Shown here: positions 8,859 to 17,477 of the stretch, piece after piece
Layout: each line of letters opens with the position of its first letter
Position numbering within the stretch: position 1 is the stretch's first letter
NCBI RefSeq assembly: GCF_000733125.1
Contig: NZ_JPHU01000010.1
Coordinates: 62,001 to 126,000 of the forward strand
DNA: 64,000 bases
Origin: Parvularcula oceani
Lineage (GTDB): Bacteria > Pseudomonadota > Alphaproteobacteria > Caulobacterales > Parvularculaceae
Direction of reading: 5' to 3'
Translations under genes and position numbers: made by a program
Notes under the pieces: generated by a model
Told to the model about the DNA's origin: nothing
The model's input: only the letters and a program-made list of their open reading frames with translations
The model's database searches: none

Positions 8859-10144
8859 AGATCGCGCTCGTCAATCCGCCCTGGCGCTTCGAGGGCAGCA
8901 TCTATTTCGGCTGCAAGGCAGAGCATCTGCCGATCGAACTCGGCGCTGCGCGTGCCCTGCTCCTCCGCGAGGGGCACGAGGTCCTGATGCTCGACGGCGC
9001 GCTCGACGATCTGGATGCGGAAGGAGCCGCCGACCGAGTCGCGGCCTTCGCGCCGGACCTGACCGTCCTGACGACGGCGCCGACCTATCTGTTCTGGCGC
9101 TGCGCGCCGCCCGAGCTGCGCTCGCCGAGGGCGTTCCTCGATACGCTCGGCGGACGGGGCGGCCGGACGGTGGCGGTCGGGCCGCATGTCTCGGTGACGC
9201 CGCAGACGACGCTGCGCAAGCTCGGCTGCGACCTGGGCATACGCGGCGAATGCGAGGAGGCGCTGGTCGAGCTTGCCGGGGGGCAGGAGGTCGGCACGAT
9301 CTCCGGCATGGCCTGGCGCGAAGGCGAAGACGTCCGCGTTCTCGGCGGCCCGCGCGCGACGACCTTCACCGATCTGCCCGTGCTCGAATGGCCCGATCAC
9401 TGGATCCAGCGCCACGGGCACCATCACCATCGCTACGGCACGGAGCCTGTGGGCCTTGGCGCCGAGGTCGAGGCCTCGCGCGGCTGCCCCTATTCGTGTT
9501 CCTTCTGTGCCAAGATCGATTTCCGCGACAAGTACCGCCGACGCGACCTGCCGGTCCTGCTCGAAGAGATCGACCGCCTGATCGGACAGGGCGTGCGCTA
9601 TCTCTATTTCATCGACGAGATTTTCCTGCCCTGGCGGCAACTGCTCGAGGCGCTGGTGGAGCGCGGTATCGAGTTCGGCGTCCAGACGCGGATCGACCTC
9701 TGGAAGCCGCAGATGATCGAGCTTCTGGGGCGCGCGGGCTGCGTCTCGATCGAGGCGGGCGTCGAGAGCATCACCGAGGAAGGCCGCGCCGCGCTCGACA
9801 AGGATTGCCGGGTCACGACCGACACGCTGACCGAGCGGCTCCTGCTCGCGCGCGAGCACGTGCCCTTCGTGCAGGCCAATCTGATCGAGGTCTCCGCCGA
9901 CGAGCAGGCCGATCTCGAACGCTGGCGCGACGAAGTCCGCTCGCACGGCGTCTGGGCCAATGATCCGGTTCCGCTCTATCCCTATCCGAGCTCTCCCGAC
10001 TACCGGAAGCTCTGGGGCGCGCCCGACGAGAAGGCTTGGGAGCGGGCGCATGCCCACTACCTGTCGGAATTCGACCGGTTCAGCGACATCCAGGATGCGC
10101 GGCCCCTGCCGCTCGAGACGATCGAGGCGAGCTTCGCTCAGTGA
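8855..10144 (+). CDS. B12-binding radical SAM protein in glycan operon
   Basis: 429 aa; the start is fixed by an AAAGGAG ribosome-binding site and the ATGA overlap with the epimerase. The N-terminal ~140 residues look like a cobalamin-binding Rossmann domain (IALVNPP..., AVGPHVSVTP). A radical SAM domain follows with the CxxxCxxC cluster ligands C211, C215 and C218 in SRGCPYSCSFCAK. A histidine-rich HGHHHHR (187-193) sits just before the cluster. Class B radical SAM enzymes often methylate unactivated carbons or rearrange sugars. The position between epimerases and glycosyltransferases suggests modification of a sugar or lipid carrier. It resembles the oligosaccharide-associated family I recall as 'rhizo-twelve' B12/rSAM proteins; I could not verify this. 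Confidence 0.85.
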   Translation: MKIALVNPPWRFEGSIYFGCKAEHLPIELGAARALLLREGHEVLMLDGALDDLDAEGAADRVAAFAPDLTVLTTAPTYLFWRCAPPELRSPRAFLDTLGGRGGRTVAVGPHVSVTPQTTLRKLGCDLGIRGECEEALVELAGGQEVGTISGMAWREGEDVRVLGGPRATTFTDLPVLEWPDHWIQRHGHHHHRYGTEPVGLGAEVEASRGCPYSCSFCAKIDFRDKYRRRDLPVLLEEIDRLIGQGVRYLYFIDEIFLPWRQLLEALVERGIEFGVQTRIDLWKPQMIELLGRAGCVSIEAGVESITEEGRAALDKDCRVTTDTLTERLLLAREHVPFVQANLIEVSADEQADLERWRDEVRSHGVWANDPVPLYPYPSSPDYRKLWGAPDEKAWERAHAHYLSEFDRFSDIQDARPLPLETIEASFAQ

Positions 10145-11232
10145 GCCGCCTTCTCCTGACGACGGACTGCGTGGGCGGGGTGTGGCGTTACAGCGTCGAT
10201 CTCGGCCATGCGCTCTCGGCGCGCGGCTGGACGGTCGGCCTCGCCGCGATCGGCCCCTCGCCGAGCGATGATCAGCGGGCGGAGGCAGAGGGGCTCGGCC
10301 TTCTCGTAACCGGCGCGCCGCTGGACTGGGAACCCGGGGGCGAAGGCGGCCTCCTGGCCGGCCGGGCCGCCCTCGAAGAAGCCGCCCACGCATTCGGCGC
10401 GGATTGCGTCCAGCTCAACCAGCCCGCCTTCGGCGGCCCGGACTGGAACCTGCCGGTCGTCGCGGTCGCCCATTCCTGCGTCGCGACATGGTGGCGAGCG
10501 GTGAAGGGAGAGGCCCCGCCCGAGGAGTGGGCGTGGCACGGACAGGCGATGCGCCGGGGCCTCGCCTCTGCCGATGCGGCGCTGGCGCCGAGCGCGGCCT
10601 TCGCCGCGGCCCTCTCCTCCGCCTATCCCGATATCCGGCAGGCCGAAGTCGTGCATAACGGCACACCCTTGCCGCCCGCAGCGCAGCTGCGGACGGACAG
10701 AACCGACCATATCCTGTCTGCCGGACGCCTCTGGGACGAGGCGAAGGACCTCCGGACCCTCGATGCGGCGGCTCGAGGCCTCGGCTGGCCGGTGACGATT
10801 GCCGGGTCTTCCGAAGATCCCGAAGGCCGCAGGAGAGCCTATCCTTCCCTGCACCCCCTCGGATTTCTCGGGCAGGACGAAATGCGAGAGCGACATGCCC
10901 GCGCCGCCGCCTTCGTCAGCACCTCGCTCTACGAACCCTTCGGCCTCGCCGTTCTCGAGGCCGCGGGATATGGGACCCCGCTCGTGCTTTCGGACATTCC
11001 GACTTTCCGTGAACTGTGGGAGGGGGCGGCCATGTTCTGTCCGCCCCGTGACGACGCCGCGCTTTCCCATGCGCTCGACCGCCTGATGAGCGATCCGGAC
11101 CTCAAAGCGAGGCTCGGCGCCCGCGCGCGGGAGCGGGCGGCGCGCTACACCCTGTCCCGCTGCGCGGACGCCATGGAGGCCGTCTATGCCCGCTATTGTT
11201 CCGTACCCGCCGCGCGGCAGGGCGTAGCCTGA
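10141..11232 (+). CDS. Glycosyltransferase, GT4-like
   Basis: 363 aa from the GTG at 10141, which overlaps the radical SAM stop (GTGA). The protein begins SRLLLTTDCVGGVWRYSVDL, the GG-containing N-terminal loop of GT-B enzymes. Its C-terminal half has the GT4 nucleotide-sugar site: ILSAGRLWDEAKDL, FVSTSLYEPFGLAVLEAAGYGTP (E-x7-E pattern) and a following D/E-rich helix. It probably transfers a sugar from a nucleotide donor in the cytoplasm during assembly of the glycan built by this operon. Donor and acceptor are unknown. Confidence 0.85.
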   Translation: MSRLLLTTDCVGGVWRYSVDLGHALSARGWTVGLAAIGPSPSDDQRAEAEGLGLLVTGAPLDWEPGGEGGLLAGRAALEEAAHAFGADCVQLNQPAFGGPDWNLPVVAVAHSCVATWWRAVKGEAPPEEWAWHGQAMRRGLASADAALAPSAAFAAALSSAYPDIRQAEVVHNGTPLPPAAQLRTDRTDHILSAGRLWDEAKDLRTLDAAARGLGWPVTIAGSSEDPEGRRRAYPSLHPLGFLGQDEMRERHARAAAFVSTSLYEPFGLAVLEAAGYGTPLVLSDIPTFRELWEGAAMFCPPRDDAALSHALDRLMSDPDLKARLGARARERAARYTLSRCADAMEAVYARYCSVPAARQGVA

Positions 11233-12335
11233 TGCGGATCGTCTATTTCACGCATTCCCTGGTGTCCGACTGGAACCACGGCAATGCGCATTTCCTGCGC
11301 GGCGTCCTCGGCGAGCTGATCGCGAGGGGGCACGACGCCGTCGCCTGGGAGCCGGCGGATAGCTGGAGCCGGAACAATCTCCGGCAGGCGGCGCCGGACG
11401 CGGAGGCGGGTTTCGGCAAGGATTTCCCGCAACTGAAGGCGCATGCCTATACGTCCACCGAAGACGCGGAGGCCGCGCTCGACGGCGCCGACCTCGTCAT
11501 CGTCCATGAGTGGAACACGCCAGAGCTCGTCGCCGCGATCGGCCGGCGCAGGGCGCAAGGGGGCCGGTTCACGCTCCTGTTCCACGACACGCATCATCGC
11601 GCAGTCTCCGATCCGGAGGCGATGGGCGTCTACGACCTCGGCGCCTATGACGGCGTCCTCGCCTTCGGCGAAGCGGTGCGCGCGGTCTACGAAGCGCGCG
11701 GCTGGGGGCGGCGGGTCTGGAGCTGGCACGAAGCGGCGGATACGCGGATCTTTCAGCCGCTCGACCGCGAGAAGACGGGCGACGCCGTCTGGATCGGCAA
11801 TTGGGGTGACGATGAGCGCACGGCCGAGCTCGAAGAGTTCCTCTTCGGCCCGGTCGAGCGGCTGGGGCTCGGCCTGACGGTTCACGGCGTGCGCTACCCG
11901 GACGAGGCGCTGGACAGGCTCAAGCGGGCAGGTGCCGACTATCGCGGCTGGCTGCCCAATGCGCGCGCGCCGGAGGTCTTCGCGCAGCACCGCTTCACCG
12001 TGCATGTGCCGCGCCGCTTCTACGTCGAGGCGCTGCCGGGCGTGCCCACCATTCGGCCCTTCGAGGCGCTGGCCTGCGGCATTCCCCTCATCAGCGCGCC
12101 CTGGCAGGACGCGGAGGGCCTGTTCCGGATCGGCCAGGACTTCGTCATGGTAGAGAACGGGCAGGAGGCTCAGGCCGCCATGAAGCGCATTCTCTCAGAC
12201 CCCGGCTATGCCGGATCTCTGGCTGAAAGCGGACGCGAGACCATCCTGGCCCGGCACACCTGCGCCCACCGCGTCGACGAGCTTCTGGCTGTGCTCGGCG
12301 AAATCGACGGCATGAAGGAGGCCGCAGCCCGATGA
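11232..12335 (+). CDS. Glycosyltransferase, CgeB-like (first of three)
   Basis: 367 aa from the ATG at 11232, which shares its first base with the previous TGA stop. It begins MRIVYFTHSLVSDWNHGNAH, a GT-B type N-terminus with an S-x-W-x-x-G-x-A/H pattern that recurs in the next two proteins. The C-terminal half has PFEALACGIPLISAPWQDAEGLF, the donor-site segment of CgeB/GT4 relatives. The three consecutive genes look like paralogues. The end overlaps the next start (ATGA). Substrates are unknown. Confidence 0.78.
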   Translation: MRIVYFTHSLVSDWNHGNAHFLRGVLGELIARGHDAVAWEPADSWSRNNLRQAAPDAEAGFGKDFPQLKAHAYTSTEDAEAALDGADLVIVHEWNTPELVAAIGRRRAQGGRFTLLFHDTHHRAVSDPEAMGVYDLGAYDGVLAFGEAVRAVYEARGWGRRVWSWHEAADTRIFQPLDREKTGDAVWIGNWGDDERTAELEEFLFGPVERLGLGLTVHGVRYPDEALDRLKRAGADYRGWLPNARAPEVFAQHRFTVHVPRRFYVEALPGVPTIRPFEALACGIPLISAPWQDAEGLFRIGQDFVMVENGQEAQAAMKRILSDPGYAGSLAESGRETILARHTCAHRVDELLAVLGEIDGMKEAAAR

Positions 12336-13417
12336 GGATCGCCTTTTACGGATCGAGCCTCTTGTCCTCCGTCTGGAACGGGGCGGCGACCTATTATCGC
12401 GGCCTGATCCGCGCGCTCGACGCGCGGGGGCACGAGGTCACCTTCTTCGAACCCCGCGCCTTCGGACGGCAGGAGCGGGCCGATATCGAACCGCCGGAAT
12501 GGTGCGAGGTCGTGGTCTACGAGCCCGATCCGCAGGGCCTCGCGCAGGTCGCGGCGCGCGCTGGCGAGTTCGACGCCGTCGTCAAGACGAGCGGGGTGGG
12601 CGTGCTCGACGACGCGCTGCCCGATGCCGTCTATGCCAAGGCGCGGCCGGGCGCCCTGCGCGTCTTCTGGGACGTCGATGCGCCTGCGACGCTGGCCGAG
12701 ATCGAGGCGGCGCCGGACCATCACCTCAGGCGATGGATCGGCGAGGTCGATTTCGTCCTCACCTATGGCGGCGGGCCGCCGGTCGTCAGGCGCTACGAGG
12801 CCCTGGGCGCGCGGGCCTGCGTCCCCGTCTACAACGCGCTCGATCCGCAGACGCACCATCCGGTGCAGCCCGATCCCCGATTTTCGGGCGATCTCGTCTT
12901 CCTCGGCAACCGGCTGCCCGACCGCGAGCGGCGGGCGGACGAATTCTTCTTCCGCGCGGCGGAGCTGAGGCCGCAGGACCGCTTCCTGCTCGGCGGGTCG
13001 GGCTGGGAGGACAAGCCCATGCCGTCCAACATCGCCGCGCTCGGCCACGTCTCGACGCGCGACCACAACGCGCTCAATGCGACCCCGCGCGCCGCGCTCA
13101 ACGTCTCGCGGGATTCGATGGCGCAGAACGGGCATTCCCCCGCCACCCGCGTCTTCGAGGCGGCGGGCGCGGGGGCCTGCCTGATCACCGATGACTGGGA
13201 AGGGATCGACGCCTTCCTCAAGCCCGGGGAGGAGGTGCTGGTCGCCCGCGACGGGCAGGACGTGGCCGAGGCGCTCGGGGCGCTGTCGCCCGAGCGGGCC
13301 GAGGCGATCGGCCAGGCCGCCCTGCGGCGCGTCCTCGCAGAGCACACCTATGACCGCCGCGCGCTCGAGGTGGAGCGCCTGTTCGAGGCGGCGCGGCAAT
13401 CGCAGGAGCCCGCCTGA
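12332..13417 (+). CDS. Glycosyltransferase, CgeB-like (second of three)
   Basis: 361 aa, beginning MRIAFYGSSLLSSVWNGAAT. The middle has VFWDVDAPATLAEIEAAPDH and LTYGGGPPVVRRYEALGA. The C-terminal donor site is RVFEAAGAGACLITDDWEGID, typical of the CgeB (spore-maturation-protein-like) glycosyltransferase family. Its layout is nearly superimposable on the next protein (D-x-D-x-P-x-T, then G-G-P-x-V), supporting gene duplication. It overlaps the previous gene by 4 bp and shares one base with the next. Confidence 0.8.
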   Translation: MRIAFYGSSLLSSVWNGAATYYRGLIRALDARGHEVTFFEPRAFGRQERADIEPPEWCEVVVYEPDPQGLAQVAARAGEFDAVVKTSGVGVLDDALPDAVYAKARPGALRVFWDVDAPATLAEIEAAPDHHLRRWIGEVDFVLTYGGGPPVVRRYEALGARACVPVYNALDPQTHHPVQPDPRFSGDLVFLGNRLPDRERRADEFFFRAAELRPQDRFLLGGSGWEDKPMPSNIAALGHVSTRDHNALNATPRAALNVSRDSMAQNGHSPATRVFEAAGAGACLITDDWEGIDAFLKPGEEVLVARDGQDVAEALGALSPERAEAIGQAALRRVLAEHTYDRRALEVERLFEAARQSQEPA

Positions 13418-14496
13418 TGCGCATCGTCTTCATCGGCCTCTCGCTCAGCTCGTCCTGGGGCAACGGCCACGCCACCACCTTCCGTTCGCTGCTGCGCGGG
13501 CTGCACGCCCGGGGCCATGACGTCCTGTTCCTCGAACAGGACGTGCCCTGGTACGCGCCCCATCGCGACCTGACCGATCCGGATTTCTGCCGGCTCGCGC
13601 TCTATGCGGAGCCTGCCGATCTCAAGGCCCGCTTCGCAAGAGAGGTCCGCGAGGCGGAGGCCGTGATCGTCGGCTCCTATGTCCAGCACGGCCCGGAGGT
13701 TCTGGACTGGGTCCGGCAGACGGCGACGGGGCCGGTCGGCTTCTACGATATCGACACGCCGATCACCCTGTCGAAAATGGGGCAGCCGGATCATTACATC
13801 CGCCTGGCACAGGTGGCGGAACTCGACGTCTATCTCTCCTTCACCGGGGGGCCGGTGCTGGACCGCATCGAGCGGGAATTCGGCGCGCCGCGCGCGCGGG
13901 CGCTCTACTGTTCGGTCGACACCGAGGCCTATGCCCCGGCCCGCCAGGCGCAGCCCCGGTGGCGCATGGGGTATCTCGGGACCTATAGCGATGACCGCCA
14001 GCCCACGCTCGACACGCTCCTCCTGGAGCCCGCGCGGCGCAGGGGGCAGGAGCGCTTCGTGGTCGCGGGACCGCAATATCCGGACACGGTCCAGTGGCCG
14101 GGCAATGTCGAGCGCATCGACCATTTGCCGCCGGCCCGCCACCCGGCCTTCTACAACGACCAGGAGCTGACGCTGAACGTCACGCGGGCGGACATGATCG
14201 CCGCCGGCTGGTCGCCGAGCGTCCGCCTGTTCGAGGCCGGCGCCTGCGCGACGCCGATCCTCTCCGATGACTGGGACGGGCTCGACGCGCTCTTCCCGGA
14301 CGGCGAGGCCATCCTGATTGCCCGCACGGCCGAGGACGCCGAAGCCGCGCTGGACAGGGACCGCGGCGAGCTGCAACGGATCGGCGATGCGGCGCTGGAG
14401 ATCGTCCGCTCCCGCCATTCCTCCGTCGCCAGGGCGCAGGACCTCGAAACCTATCTGGAAGAGGCGCGGCAGGCGCCGCGAAAGGAGACGGCCTGA
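13417..14496 (+). CDS. Glycosyltransferase, CgeB-like (third of three)
   Basis: 359 aa, beginning MRIVFIGLSLSSSWGNGHAT. It carries FYDIDTPITLSKMGQPDHYI and SFTGGPVLDRIEREFGAPRA, matching the second paralogue, and the donor-site segment RLFEAGACATPILSDDWDGLD. Start and stop are both coupled to neighbours through overlapping codons. The three related enzymes could each add a similar sugar to one growing glycan, or one may have become a modifier. Which is true cannot be read from the sequence. Confidence 0.8.
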   Translation: MRIVFIGLSLSSSWGNGHATTFRSLLRGLHARGHDVLFLEQDVPWYAPHRDLTDPDFCRLALYAEPADLKARFAREVREAEAVIVGSYVQHGPEVLDWVRQTATGPVGFYDIDTPITLSKMGQPDHYIRLAQVAELDVYLSFTGGPVLDRIEREFGAPRARALYCSVDTEAYAPARQAQPRWRMGYLGTYSDDRQPTLDTLLLEPARRRGQERFVVAGPQYPDTVQWPGNVERIDHLPPARHPAFYNDQELTLNVTRADMIAAGWSPSVRLFEAGACATPILSDDWDGLDALFPDGEAILIARTAEDAEAALDRDRGELQRIGDAALEIVRSRHSSVARAQDLETYLEEARQAPRKETA

Positions 14497-15278
14497 TGCT
14501 GGACCTCGACATCCCGGCCACCGAAGACAGCGCGGATCTCGGACCCTGGTTCCACAACCTGCACCTTCCCGACGGGCGGCAGACGGCGCCGGAGCATCGC
14601 TTCGGCGACTTCCCGAGGACCAAGTGGGAGGAGATCGAAGGCTTCCTGCCCGAGGACCTCAGCGGCAAGCGCGCGCTCGATATCGGCTGCAATGCGGGCT
14701 TTTACAGCTTCGAGCTCGCCAAGCGCGGCGCCGAAGTGGTCGGCATCGACACCGACCCGCATTACCTGCGCCAGGCGGCCTGGGCGGCCGAGCGCATGGG
14801 CCTGCCAAACGTGACCTTCCGCCAGTGCCAGATCTACGACCTTCAGCGGACGGATGAGCATTTCGACATCGTCCTGTTCATGGGCGTGTTCTACCACCTG
14901 CGCTACCCGCTCCTCGCGCTCGATATCGTGGCGCGGACGGGGGTGGAGACGATGATCTTCCAGACCCTGACGGCCGATACCGGCGAGGAGGGGGGCGAAC
15001 CCGTCCCGCCCTTCGACTTCGACGAGCGGGACAGGCTGACCGATCGGAACTTCCCCTTCATGGCCTTCATCGAGGGGCGCTTCTCGGACGATCCCACGAA
15101 CTGGTTCACGCCGAACCACGCTGCTGTCTGCGCGCTCCTGCGCTCTGCGGGCTTCCGGATCGAGGGCCGGCCGGGACACGAGATCTATCTTTGCAGGCAG
15201 GATGCGTCGGCGACGGTCTGGCCGCGCGACGAGGCGGAGTTCGAGGCTGCGACGGGACGGCCCTTCCAGCGCCGTTGA
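14496..15278 (+). CDS. SAM-dependent methyltransferase of the glycan operon (Rta_06860-like)
   Basis: 260 aa. It has a class I methyltransferase fold: ALDIGCNAGFYSFELAKRGA is the SAM-binding GxGxxG-like loop, VVGIDTDPHYL the acidic motif II and FDIVLFMGVFYHLRYPL motif IV. The family resembles tRNA U34 carboxymethyltransferase/mycolic-type relatives. The specific N- and C-terminal sequences fit the TIGR-type family I recall as 'Rta_06860', reported alongside B12/radical SAM glycan cassettes (from memory, unverified). It probably methylates a sugar or precursor of the glycan. It is the last gene of the coupled operon, 33 bp before selD. Confidence 0.82.
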   Translation: MLDLDIPATEDSADLGPWFHNLHLPDGRQTAPEHRFGDFPRTKWEEIEGFLPEDLSGKRALDIGCNAGFYSFELAKRGAEVVGIDTDPHYLRQAAWAAERMGLPNVTFRQCQIYDLQRTDEHFDIVLFMGVFYHLRYPLLALDIVARTGVETMIFQTLTADTGEEGGEPVPPFDFDERDRLTDRNFPFMAFIEGRFSDDPTNWFTPNHAAVCALLRSAGFRIEGRPGHEIYLCRQDASATVWPRDEAEFEAATGRPFQRR

Positions 15279-15311
15279 GGCGAAGAAGAAACGCCGCCAA
15301 TCTGGCGCGGC

Positions 15312-17477
15312 ATGAGAAGTCCTGATCCTCTCCTGACCCGCGACCTCGTCCTGATCGGCGGGGGGCATGCGCATGCCCTCGTCCTGAAGCGCTGGGGCAT
15401 GAAGCCGATGCCGGGGGCCCGGCTGACGCTGATCGATCCTGCTCCCGCCGCGCCCTATACCGGAATGCTGCCGGGCCTGGTCGCGGGGCATTACGCGCGC
15501 GAAGAGCTCGAGATCGATCTCGTCCATCTCGCCCGCCATGCCGGGGCGCGGCTCGTCCTCGGCGCCGCCGAAGCGGTCGACCGGGAGGCGCGGACGGTCT
15601 CGGTGCCGGGGCGTCCGCCTCTCGCCTATGACGTGCTGTCCATCGATATCGGCATCACCGGCGACCTGCCGGACCTCGACGGCTTCTGCGAGCATGCGGT
15701 CGCGGCAAAGCCGCTCGGCCCCTTCGCCGATGGATGGACCCGCTTCGCCGAAGCGGCCGAGGCGGGCGCGCGTCCGCCTGTTGCCGCGGTGATCGGCGGC
15801 GGCGTTGCGGGCGTCGAACTCTCCATGGCGATGGCGCACCGCCTCCGCCGATCCGGGCTGGACCCGCAGGTCACGCTGATCGAGGCGGGGGAGGAAATCC
15901 TCAAGGGCGTGCACCGAGGCGCGCGGCGGGCGCTCGAACGGGCGCTCCGGCGCGAGGGCATCGCCTTGCGCACCGGCATGGCGCCCTCCGCCGTCACGGG
16001 CAACGCCGTCCTGTTCGAAGGCGGCGACGCGGTGCCCGCCGCCTTCACCGTCGCCGCGGCGGGGGCCTCGCCCTATGACTGGCTGGAACGGACTGGCCTT
16101 CCTCTGCATGAAGGCTATGTCGCCGTGGACGAGACGCTGCGCTCTGTCGGCGACGCCTCCGTTTTCGCGGCGGGGGACTGCGCCCACCTCACCCATGCGC
16201 CGCGGCCCAAGGCGGGCGTTTTCGCCGTCCGCGAGGCGAAGGTTCTGGAGCACAATCTCCGCGCCGCGCTCGGCCAGGGTGGGATGAAGGCCTACCGTCC
16301 GCAAAAGGATTATCTCAAGCTCGTCTCCACCGGGCGAAAGGCGGCCGTGGCCGACCGCTTCCGCATCGCGCCGCATGGCCCGCTGGTCTGGCGGCTGAAG
16401 GACCGGATCGACCGGCGCTTCATCGCCAGGCTCAAGGACCTGCCGGTCATGGGCGCGCCTTCGGGCGGCGCCGGAACCGAAGCGCTGCCGCCCCTTTGCG
16501 GCGGATGCGGCGCAAAGGCGGGGCGGGCAGGCCTGTCCGAGGGCCTGGCGCAGCTGCCCGCTCCTCGGCGCGAAGACGTCCTTTCCGGCCCCGGCGACGA
16601 TGCCGCGATCCTGCGGCACGGGTCGGGCGCGCAGGTGCTGACGACCGACCATTTGCGCGGCTTCACCGAGGATGTCTGGCTGATGACGCGCATCGCCGCG
16701 ATCCACGCGCTCGGCGATGTGTGGGCGATGGGCGCGGCGCCGCAGGCGGGGCTTCTCTCTCTTACGCTGCCGCGCATGACGCCGAAGTTGCAGGCGCGCA
16801 CTCTCGCCGAGGCCACGGATGCCGCGGCCTGCGTGCTGCGCGAAGCGGGCGCCGATCTCGTGGGCGGCCATACGAGCCTCGGCGCCGAACTGAGCGTGGG
16901 GCTGAGCGCGACCGGGCTGACGGAGCACGCCGTGGAGCAGCACGGCGCGCAGCCCGGCGACCTCCTCCTCCTGACAAAGCCGATCGGCACGGGCGTACTG
17001 ATGGCGGCCCTGATGGCCGGAAAGGGACGCGGCAGGCAGGTCGCGGGCGCGCTGGACAGCATGAGCCGGTCGCCCGCGCGGGCCGCGTCATGGCTTGCGC
17101 CCGTCGCCCATGCGATGACCGATGTCACCGGTTTCGGCCTTGCCGGGCACCTTCTCTGGATGATGCAGGCCTCGGGCACGGCGGCGGAACTCGACGGTGC
17201 GGCTCTGCCGGTGCTCGACGGCGCGGTGGCGCTCGCGGCGGAGGGTGTCCGCTCGAGCCTGTGGACCGACAATCACGCCTTCGCGGGCCATCACGTGCAG
17301 GCGCAGGCGGGTCCCTTGAGAGACCTTCTCTTCGATCCGCAGACAGCCGGCGGCATGCTGGCGAGCGTTCCGGCCGGCAAGGCCGAGAGCGTGCTGGCGC
17401 AGTTCCGCGCGGCCGGTGAACCCGTCTCCGTCATCGGGCAGGTCACAGAAGGGCCGCCGCGCCTGCGCGTCAGCTGA
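15312..17477 (+). CDS. selD: Selenide, water dikinase fused to N-terminal FAD/NAD(P)H oxidoreductase
   Basis: 721 aa, about twice the length of plain SelD. Residues ~1-375 form a pyridine-nucleotide-disulfide oxidoreductase domain resembling type II NADH dehydrogenases (LIGGGHAHALVLKRWG for FAD; AVIGGGVAGVELSMAMA for NAD(P)H; VFAAGDCAHL). Residues ~390-721 are SelD, with CGGCGAKAG supplying the catalytic Cys399 and Lys402; the second Cys of the usual GCGCK is Ala here. GPGDDAAIL and the ATP-binding DVTGFGLAGHL follow. SelD makes selenophosphate from selenide and ATP. The attached flavoprotein may deliver reduced selenium, but this is inferred. Its last 8 bp overlap the 3' end of mnmH on the other strand. 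Confidence 0.93.
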   Translation: MRSPDPLLTRDLVLIGGGHAHALVLKRWGMKPMPGARLTLIDPAPAAPYTGMLPGLVAGHYAREELEIDLVHLARHAGARLVLGAAEAVDREARTVSVPGRPPLAYDVLSIDIGITGDLPDLDGFCEHAVAAKPLGPFADGWTRFAEAAEAGARPPVAAVIGGGVAGVELSMAMAHRLRRSGLDPQVTLIEAGEEILKGVHRGARRALERALRREGIALRTGMAPSAVTGNAVLFEGGDAVPAAFTVAAAGASPYDWLERTGLPLHEGYVAVDETLRSVGDASVFAAGDCAHLTHAPRPKAGVFAVREAKVLEHNLRAALGQGGMKAYRPQKDYLKLVSTGRKAAVADRFRIAPHGPLVWRLKDRIDRRFIARLKDLPVMGAPSGGAGTEALPPLCGGCGAKAGRAGLSEGLAQLPAPRREDVLSGPGDDAAILRHGSGAQVLTTDHLRGFTEDVWLMTRIAAIHALGDVWAMGAAPQAGLLSLTLPRMTPKLQARTLAEATDAAACVLREAGADLVGGHTSLGAELSVGLSATGLTEHAVEQHGAQPGDLLLLTKPIGTGVLMAALMAGKGRGRQVAGALDSMSRSPARAASWLAPVAHAMTDVTGFGLAGHLLWMMQASGTAAELDGAALPVLDGAVALAAEGVRSSLWTDNHAFAGHHVQAQAGPLRDLLFDPQTAGGMLASVPAGKAESVLAQFRAAGEPVSVIGQVTEGPPRLRVS

